DNA of 26,912 bases, from positions 1-26,912 of the IMG/VR virus record IMGVR_UViG_3300030061_003386, one strand, 5' to 3'. Made by a program: the position numbers and the translations under genes. The first letter of the stretch is position 1, and each line of letters begins with the position of its first letter. Source of the DNA: a virus. The notes beneath the pieces are model-generated. The model was given only the letters and a program-made list of their open reading frames with translations. It was not told where the DNA came from and did not search any database. This document shows, in pieces, positions 22,440 through 26,912 of the stretch.

Positions 22440-22594
22440 TACTTATTGCTATGATACTGTACTATTAAAAGTATTAGTGTGAGAAACTGACACCTAGAAC
22501 AATCGTCATATTCATATACTGTTTTACAATGAGAAAAGATCTTCTCTGTTAATATACTAGGATCGAACTCCCTTTTAAATGGATTTTCGAACAT
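22439..22594 (-). CDS. Small protein with CxxC motif (51 aa), first of the trio
   Basis: MFENPFKREFDPSILTEKIF followed by 'SHCKTVYEYDDCSRCQFLTLILLIVQYHSNK'. It has a CSRC pair plus one upstream Cys, and a hydrophobic stretch near the end that could be a membrane or core helix. An AATAAATTAA element around 22608-22618 lies upstream of the ATG. It starts the operon that ends at 22178. Confidence 0.5.
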   Translation of the reverse strand: MFENPFKREFDPSILTEKIFSHCKTVYEYDDCSRCQFLTLILLIVQYHSNK

Positions 22595-23109
22595 TTTTTT
22601 GCTACGTTAATTTATTACTTAAACATTACCCCCAATAGATTTATATATAAGTTTACTAGAAAATTATAATTTTTCATATATATACATTGATTTATAAATC
22701 TATTTTCCTTATTCCTAATCGGATATATGTGGATCTGAATGGCACTTCAATATAAGTGTTGCTCGTGGAAATTTGCTCGATCGTGCCTAATTTTGGTGCG
22801 ATCAAATATTTTGAGCGTGATATATCGTAAATTTCATGCGATCAGGCTATGCTAGGCACGAAATATTGTGATCGCTATGTCGATCATTGTCATATAGGCA
22901 CGATCGCATGTCATATAATTTTGGGCATTTTACCGTTTTGTGCCTGATCGTATGGATATTTTTTTGGTGATCATAGGGCATTGGGCGTGATCCCATATTG
23001 AGGGCTTTAAATAGTATATATGCTATTTGAATATTTTTTTGCTGTTTTTGTTAAAGTCTACATTTTCAGGCACGAAATATGCAGATCGTAGCATTATGAA
23101 AATTTTTTC

Positions 23110-23171
23110 TTAGAACTAGTGATATATTTTAACACTAGATTTAGAACTAGTGATATATATTGGCACTAGAT
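23110..23171. repeat. 31-bp tandem duplication with internal inverted repeat
   Basis: Units 23110-23140 and 23141-23171 are identical at 28 of 31 positions. Each contains CTAGTG and CACTAG as an inverted pair about 11-12 nt apart, so each unit looks like a dimeric protein-binding site. Confidence 0.75.
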
Positions 23172-23593
23172 ATAATTTTTTTTGGGATTGTTTTTGCAAA
23201 AAATTTAGGGTTTAAATTACCCTTTAACATAACATTCCTATCAAATAGATTTTTTTAGAAATACAAAACATATTTATAATCATTTTTTGGCTGATCCTAG
23301 ATCGCATGGATTAGGCGTAACAGATTTTAGATTTACAAACCTTTATTAAGGGTGTATTTGCCCGATCCTAGAGGTAAATTTTGTTAAACCATTTTGTCAA
23401 TATTTTTGATATATTTTAGATCATGAGCTTTAATTTTATTATAAATCAACGGTTTATATTATGTATCATATTTCTATAATAGTTTATTCTAAATTTTTAT
23501 GTTTTTCTTAGTGGTATTTTATCAATTATTTTTACCCCAAAAATCAATTATAATCAATATATTGTATTATGATATATTTTACAAATAGAGATT

Positions 23594-23701
23594 ATGCAAA
23601 AATACACAAAAGCAGAAATTGCATTAATTGATCGTTTTACCTTTGATCAATATATGGATTTTTGCGAATATTTAGTAAAACAAATTGAGTCTAAAATTTA
23701 G
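23594..23701 (+). CDS. Microprotein inside the repeat region (35 aa)
   Basis: MQKYTKAEIALIDRFTFDQY followed by 'MDFCEYLVKQIESKI'; helical. A GATATATTTT box (23571-23580) is about 20 nt upstream of the ATG, and a T-rich terminator follows the stop. It is the only credible coding unit in the 1.6-kb region. Function unknown. Confidence 0.5.
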   Translation: MQKYTKAEIALIDRFTFDQYMDFCEYLVKQIESKI

Positions 23702-23704
23702 ACT

Positions 23705-23736
23705 TTATTTTTTCTTTTTTTCTTATCTTATTTTTT
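23705..23736 (+). terminator. T-rich terminator after the 35-aa gene
   Basis: Three T-runs separated by single C or A interruptions begin 4 nt after the stop codon. Confidence 0.55.
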
Positions 23737-24222
23737 GCAAAAATTCCCAAAAAATAATTATAAATCTGTAGGCGTGAAAATTTAGTCTCACTAAATGATT
23801 TATAATAAAATTAAGTAATACTACTTTTATTGAATTAAGCATGGTATTCATGGTTAAATTATGCTCTAAAAGCGATCAAATCCTTAAAAAAAATACAAAA
23901 GAATTATATATCAACAAAACAAGGGGTTAAAACTTCTAGGCACAAAATTTAAAAAATAATTATAATAAAATCAAAAAAATCGATAATCTGATCCATGCTT
24001 TGAAGATTTATAAATGGCTTTAACTTAACATTCCTAACAAAATTATATTATGAAATAGATCGCTTTTTTCTTTTGTGAACTTTAGAATTTTTAATTATAT
24101 GAAAATAATATAATTTTAAAATTATCCCCGAATTGGATCAAAAATTCACGCCTGATATATTTTATTTAGGCACAAAATGGATCTAAGAAATATATATTAA
24201 CTAGATATATAATTAATTTGAT

Positions 24223-25473
24223 ATGAGTCAATCACAAAACATACAAAAATTCAGTATGAAAAATGTTAGTGATTATTTAGTTTCTAAAGGTTACACACCA
24301 GAAACCAAAAAATCACAATACAGCGTTTTAGCTGAATTATATGATATGGTTGTTATTCGTGGAATTGAAGAAAATTTCAATACTATGATACAACGATTGA
24401 ATATAGGAAAATCTTTGAAAAATTGTCAAACTAGACAAAGTATTATCAAAAATTTTCTTATCTATCAAAGTGGATTATCCACAAACCCCGCCCAAATTTC
24501 CCAAAATGGCAGTAAATCTTTTGAGGATACAAAAAAAGAATTTTTAGAGAATTTGCTAAAATTCGTTAGACAACTACACAAAGAGCAAAAAATGAATAAC
24601 TGTAACAAGTTAGTTAGTTTTTACACTCGTGAAGGTAAACAATTAGCAGATTACTTTGGATACATTCCAGAAAAAACCCTTTTAGAAACGATTCCGGCAA
24701 GATTCAACAAAAAAGAATCTGATTCTAAATTCGTTTCAGAATTGGTAAAACAATTTTTCCCAAATCCAGAAAGCAAAAAAACATGGTTAGATCTACCACA
24801 AAAAGGAGAATTTTTGAACTTTGTTAAAAAGTCAAATCCAAACATGGTTTTAATGTCTAAAGCTGACATTTTAACACAATTCCCAGATATTGATCCAATT
24901 TGCTTAAATCCAGAATTGGCAATTCCAAAAAAGGATCCAAAATACACATGGCTAGAAGGTGAAAGAGATATGATCACTGCTTCAATGCTTTTGAATGAAT
25001 CTCTATTCATTACAGGCGTGGCAGGAATTGGCAAAAGTTCTATGTTAGCCCAATGGTGTTATGAAGAATCATGCCCCTATGTGAGAACTAGTTGTAATTA
25101 TTCAGCAGATCCGCAAGACAACTACTTTAAGCAAAGCTTCAACGGTCAAAAAGTCCAATACAAAATGATCAACATGGGATTAAGTTTCATGTTTGCAAAT
25201 ATGATCGGAATTGTTTTGAATAGTCAAGAAGAAATTAATTCTTCTAATGAAGCAACAATGATTTCAATGCATAGTGCCACGGATTCAATAAAATCTCTAG
25301 ATACTGAAATCGGCAATTTATCCCTTAATGAAGGTTGTAAAATGCTAATCGCAGGATCTGGAAATATTGGTTATGGTCAAGGGGATTTAACACCTGCTTT
25401 GCAAAGTCGATTAATGCCTTTTGACAAAAAAGAACCAAGCGATCGATTTATTTTAGAAAATATTTGGACTTAA
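24223..25473 (+). CDS. CobS/MoxR-like AAA+ ATPase with helical N-terminal domain (416 aa)
   Basis: Residues 250-416 form an AAA+ module of the CobS/MoxR type. Walker A is GVAGIGKS (265-272), followed by 'VRTSCNYSADPQDNYF', and sensor-1-like 'LIAGSGN' (375-381) and 'ALQSRLMPF' (392-400) with the likely Arg finger. The Walker B position is unusual: 'IGIVLNSQEEINS' (328-340) has Glu-Glu where Asp-Glu is normal. The protein ends soon after the Arg, so the C-terminal lid is missing or very short. Residues 10-85 are helical and vaguely like the core-binding domain of tyrosine recombinases. CobS-like ATPases occur in tailed viruses of marine Thaumarchaeota and in cyanophages. MoxR-type ATPases usually work with a VWA protein, and one follows at 25726. 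Confidence 0.7.
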   Translation: MSQSQNIQKFSMKNVSDYLVSKGYTPETKKSQYSVLAELYDMVVIRGIEENFNTMIQRLNIGKSLKNCQTRQSIIKNFLIYQSGLSTNPAQISQNGSKSFEDTKKEFLENLLKFVRQLHKEQKMNNCNKLVSFYTREGKQLADYFGYIPEKTLLETIPARFNKKESDSKFVSELVKQFFPNPESKKTWLDLPQKGEFLNFVKKSNPNMVLMSKADILTQFPDIDPICLNPELAIPKKDPKYTWLEGERDMITASMLLNESLFITGVAGIGKSSMLAQWCYEESCPYVRTSCNYSADPQDNYFKQSFNGQKVQYKMINMGLSFMFANMIGIVLNSQEEINSSNEATMISMHSATDSIKSLDTEIGNLSLNEGCKMLIAGSGNIGYGQGDLTPALQSRLMPFDKKEPSDRFILENIWT

Positions 25474-25495
25474 AAAATCCATATATTTTTTAAAA

Positions 25496-25520
25496 TATTT
25501 TTTTATTTTTTATTTTTTTC
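25496..25520 (+). terminator. T-rich terminator after the AAA+ gene
   Basis: Runs of T with single A interruptions begin about 22 nt after the stop codon, giving a typical archaeal termination zone before the next promoter. Confidence 0.5.
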
Positions 25521-25581
25521 AAGTTTTAATTTTTCATATAATTTTTTTCATATAATTTTTAAAAAATTCCCAAATTTGGGA

Positions 25582-25599
25582 GATAAAAAAGATTTATAA
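25582..25599 (+). promoter_or_regulatory. Promoter element, first of two identical 18-bp copies
   Basis: GATAAAAAAGATTTATAA here is repeated exactly at 25686-25703. The second copy lies 23 nt before the VWA gene start and is clearly its TATA region. This copy would start transcription near 25622, where no ORF begins. It follows the palindrome CCCAAATTTGGG at 25569-25580. Confidence 0.6.
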
Positions 25600-25620
25600 G
25601 TAGTAAAGATCCTCTATAAA

Positions 25621-25676
25621 GTTTGGTCAAAAATTCCGATCAAGGAAAATTGAAAAAAAAATTGCGTTTTTTTTCT
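25621..25676 (+). ncRNA. Candidate small RNA between the AAA+ and VWA genes
   Basis: It begins about 22 nt downstream of the promoter copy at 25582-25599 and ends in an 8-T run (25667-25674). TTGGTC (25623-25628) and GATCAA (25638-25643) can pair (one G-T) around a 9-nt loop. The unit has its own promoter and terminator but no reading frame of useful length. It may regulate the downstream VWA gene. Confidence 0.45.
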
Positions 25677-25685
25677 AAGTCCACG

Positions 25686-25703
25686 GATAAAAAAGATTTA
25701 TAA
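25686..25703 (+). promoter_or_regulatory. Promoter of the VWA gene (second 18-bp copy)
   Basis: GATAAAAAAGATTTATAA ends 22 nt before the ATG at 25726, placing the TATA box about 26 nt from the start codon and predicting a leaderless mRNA. Confidence 0.7.
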
Positions 25704-25725
25704 ACAAAGCATTGGTAATTCTAGC

Positions 25726-26595
25726 ATGGTAGAAATTCAAAATAACAAATCAGCATTAGGATCTTTTGATCGCTATGTGTTAAATGAAGTATCAGCTGAT
25801 TATGTTAGAAGATATGTTAATCCTGAAAATCGTTATGAAATTAACCAAAAAAGAATAAATGATTTTGATCAGGTTTTAGAGGAATTAAAAGGAGATCCTA
25901 AATTTTTAAGATCCAATGTTGGTGATCTTCATATTCCTCATGTTGTAGATTTTAAAGCAAATAAAACAAATTTGAAAGTTTTTAGAAAAACTTTGATTCA
26001 ACAAAGCGGTTTAGTTATTTTATTAATTGACGTTAGCGGATCAATGAACGGTTTTAAAATTGATACTGTTAGAAATTTAGTTGCTGATTTAATGACTAGT
26101 GCTGAAAATATCCCAAAAATAGAATTAAGGGTTTTCTGCTATGCGGGTGATTGTTATTATGATTATGATAACTTAAAAGACAATGGAGATCCTACAACGG
26201 AAGATCTTTTATTAATTCATGAGATCGAAAAAGTCGAGGATTGTGATTTAATTACTCCTTTAGGAACTACACCTACTGACAAAGCTATTCACTATTTGAT
26301 TAACAAATTTGAAGAATCCCATAAAAATAAAACTTTGTTGGTTTTAACTGATGGATCTCCTTCTAGTTATACAGTATCTTACCAAAGAGCATTATTAGAA
26401 GTTAAGAAAGTTTTGATAAAAGCAGAATCTGCAAAGTTTAATATTTTTGGTTGTGGTTTTTGTGTAAGTGATTATTTAGACAAAGCTATGGAAAATTCAT
26501 TTAGAGGAAATTATATCAACTTGTGGACTAGTCAAGATATTGAAAAATATTTATTTTCAGCATTAGAGGACTTTGTAAGGAGTATTAAAAATTGA
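25726..26595 (+). CDS. von Willebrand factor A (VWA) domain protein with intact MIDAS (289 aa)
   Basis: The VWA domain (about 94-285) binds a divalent metal through MIDAS: D102-x-S104-x-S106 in 'LIDVSGSMNG', a Thr in 'PLGTTPTDKA' (about 181-182), and D209 in 'VLTDGSPSS'. All key residues are present. Residues 1-90 are helical and charged and probably bind a partner. In MoxR/CobS-type systems the VWA protein presents the substrate to the AAA+ ring, and the ATPase gene lies just upstream here. CobT joins an acidic segment to its VWA domain. Here the acidic Ser-Glu protein is a separate gene that starts at a TTG overlapping this stop codon (TTGA). The target of the system is unknown. Confidence 0.75.
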   Translation: MVEIQNNKSALGSFDRYVLNEVSADYVRRYVNPENRYEINQKRINDFDQVLEELKGDPKFLRSNVGDLHIPHVVDFKANKTNLKVFRKTLIQQSGLVILLIDVSGSMNGFKIDTVRNLVADLMTSAENIPKIELRVFCYAGDCYYDYDNLKDNGDPTTEDLLLIHEIEKVEDCDLITPLGTTPTDKAIHYLINKFEESHKNKTLLVLTDGSPSSYTVSYQRALLEVKKVLIKAESAKFNIFGCGFCVSDYLDKAMENSFRGNYINLWTSQDIEKYLFSALEDFVRSIKN

Positions 26596-26912
26596 CAGAA
26601 AACATACCACAAGGATTCACAAAAGAAAGTTTAGAAGAACTTAAACAAACTGATCCTGAATTTTATAATATACTTATGCAAGATTTTAAAACAGAAAATT
26701 CAGGATCTGGAAAATCTGATATTAAAGGCGATCTTGATATTGCAGAAAATATATCAGAAAATATATCAGAATCAGAATCAGAATCAGAATCAGAATTATA
26801 TGAATCTGAAATATATGAAGTATCTGAATCAGAATCAGAATCAGAATCAGAATCAGAATCAGAATCAGAATCAGAATCAGAATCAGAATCAGAATCAGAA
26901 TCAGAATCAGAA
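26592..26912 (+). CDS. Acidic Ser-Glu repeat protein, 5' part only (at least 107 aa)
   Basis: The frame opens after an in-frame TAA at 26586, and the first possible start is TTG at 26592, overlapping the VWA stop (TTGA). The N-terminus reads MTENIPQGFTKESLEELKQT if the TTG is read as Met; a charged stretch follows, then Ser-Glu repeats encoded by TCAGAA units. The frame is still open at the window edge, so its length and C-terminus are unknown. It is co-translated with the VWA gene and may be its acidic partner or extension. Confidence 0.6.
   Translation, partial: MTENIPQGFTKESLEELKQTDPEFYNILMQDFKTENSGSGKSDIKGDLDIAENISENISESESESESELYESEIYEVSESESESESESESESESESESESESESESE
26766..26795 (+). repeat. 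Tandem hexanucleotide TCAGAA, 5 copies
   Basis: Five exact copies encoding Ser-Glu, separated from the longer tract by a short non-repeat stretch encoding LYESEIYEV. Confidence 0.85.
26829..26912 (+). repeat. Tandem hexanucleotide TCAGAA, at least 14 copies, reaching the window edge
   Basis: Fourteen exact copies in frame with the Ser-Glu coding sequence, continuing to the last base. Such tracts change length by slippage and also break short-read assemblies, which may be why the sequence ends here. Confidence 0.9.

Larger units (their letters stand above)
22778..24180. repeat. Dispersed AGGC(AC/GT) iteron-like motifs
   Basis: Plus-strand copies: AGGCACGAAATAT at 22854 and 23068, AGGCACGATCG at 22896, AGGCGTAA at 23313, AGGCGTGAAAATTT at 23770, AGGCACAAAATTT at 23938 and AGGCACAAAATGG at 24168. 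Minus-strand copies: AGGCACGATCG at 22778-22788, AGGCACAAAA at 22936-22945 and AGGCGTGAATTTTT at 24140-24153. The consensus is roughly AGGC-(AC or GT)-(G or A)-AAA(A/T)TT. Confidence 0.6.
22595..24222. other. A+T-rich, mostly non-coding region with repeated motifs; replication origin candidate
   Basis: 1.6 kb with only one microgene (23594-23701). It holds about ten AGGCAC/AGGCGT-type motifs on both strands and ten GATC sites between 22779 and 23087. It also has a 31-bp tandem duplication at 23110-23171 and a 16-bp repeat TAACATTCCTA(T/A)CAAA at 23230 and 24026. Several GATTTATAA boxes are present (22689, 23758 reverse, 23797, 24005). Direct repeats plus A+T-rich stretches next to an ATPase gene are typical of viral or plasmid origins. 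No replication initiator gene was recognised nearby, so the origin call is inference. Confidence 0.5.

Noticed and set aside
24253-24480. Tyrosine integrase in the N-terminal part of the AAA+ protein
   Set aside because: Only a vague resemblance to a core-binding domain; the catalytic R-H-R-Y set is absent, so no integrase is claimed.
24651-25034. 127-codon minus-strand frame opposite the AAA+ gene
   Set aside because: A shadow of the clearly coding AAA+ frame, without its own promoter.
24223-26595. True cobalamin cobaltochelatase (CobS-CobT)
   Set aside because: No CobN, no other cobalamin genes, and a modified Walker B; a general AAA+/VWA chaperone role is safer.

Overview
The window looks like most of a genome segment of a head-tailed archaeal virus (Caudoviricetes-type), or possibly a provirus. 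The likely host is an ammonia-oxidising Nitrososphaerota (marine Thaumarchaeota). The viral call rests on a recognisable HK97-type morphogenesis block: portal, prohead protease, scaffold candidate, major capsid protein, head-tail connectors, tail terminator, tail tube, tail assembly chaperones with a frameshift site, tape measure, and an FN3 tail protein and hub. The archaeal call rests on a RadA recombinase, on TATA boxes about 25 nt upstream of nearly every operon-leading start codon (leaderless mRNAs), and on T-run terminators. The Nitrososphaerota assignment is weaker. It comes from the strong A+T bias, the style of the two secreted proteins and the CobS-like ATPase, all judged from memory. 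No large terminase, integrase, DNA polymerase or tRNA was found in the window.

Layout. (1) 1-300: left edge, with a truncated minus-strand gene (possibly a PD-(D/E)XK exonuclease start) divergent from a 50-aa coiled-coil gene. (2) 287-15034: structural genes, almost all on the minus strand and transcribed right to left from portal to tail hub. One plus-strand gene (11779-12345) interrupts them and shares a symmetric TATA box with a holin-like membrane protein. (3) 15057-16088: radA. (4) 16122-17640: small accessory genes around a divergent promoter region that carries four ATGATCAT palindromes, probably repressor operators. (5) 17642-22594: a plus-strand-biased accessory region packed with tiny genes, many below 60 codons. 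At least eleven encode cysteine-rich zinc-ribbon proteins of 28-86 aa. Two larger secreted proteins are also here, one with a degenerate cupredoxin-like domain. (6) 22595-24222: a 1.6-kb, very A+T-rich, nearly non-coding region. It has repeated AGGCAC/AGGCGT motifs, a GATC cluster and a 31-bp tandem duplication, and is a candidate replication origin. It contains one 35-aa microgene. (7) 24223-26912: a CobS/MoxR-like AAA+ ATPase, a candidate small RNA, a VWA (MIDAS) protein, and an acidic Ser-Glu repeat protein that runs off the right edge.

How the parts fit. The left 15 kb builds the virion. RadA probably serves viral recombination or replication. The right end carries the candidate origin and an AAA+/VWA chaperone-like pair whose target is unknown. 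The micro zinc ribbons are most simply read as early host-takeover or regulatory proteins, but nothing in the sequence proves that. The best candidates for something undescribed are the micro zinc-ribbon set, the AAA+ / VWA / Ser-Glu module beside the iteron-like region, and the palindromic operator array. All assignments come from reading the sequence by eye; no database search was run.
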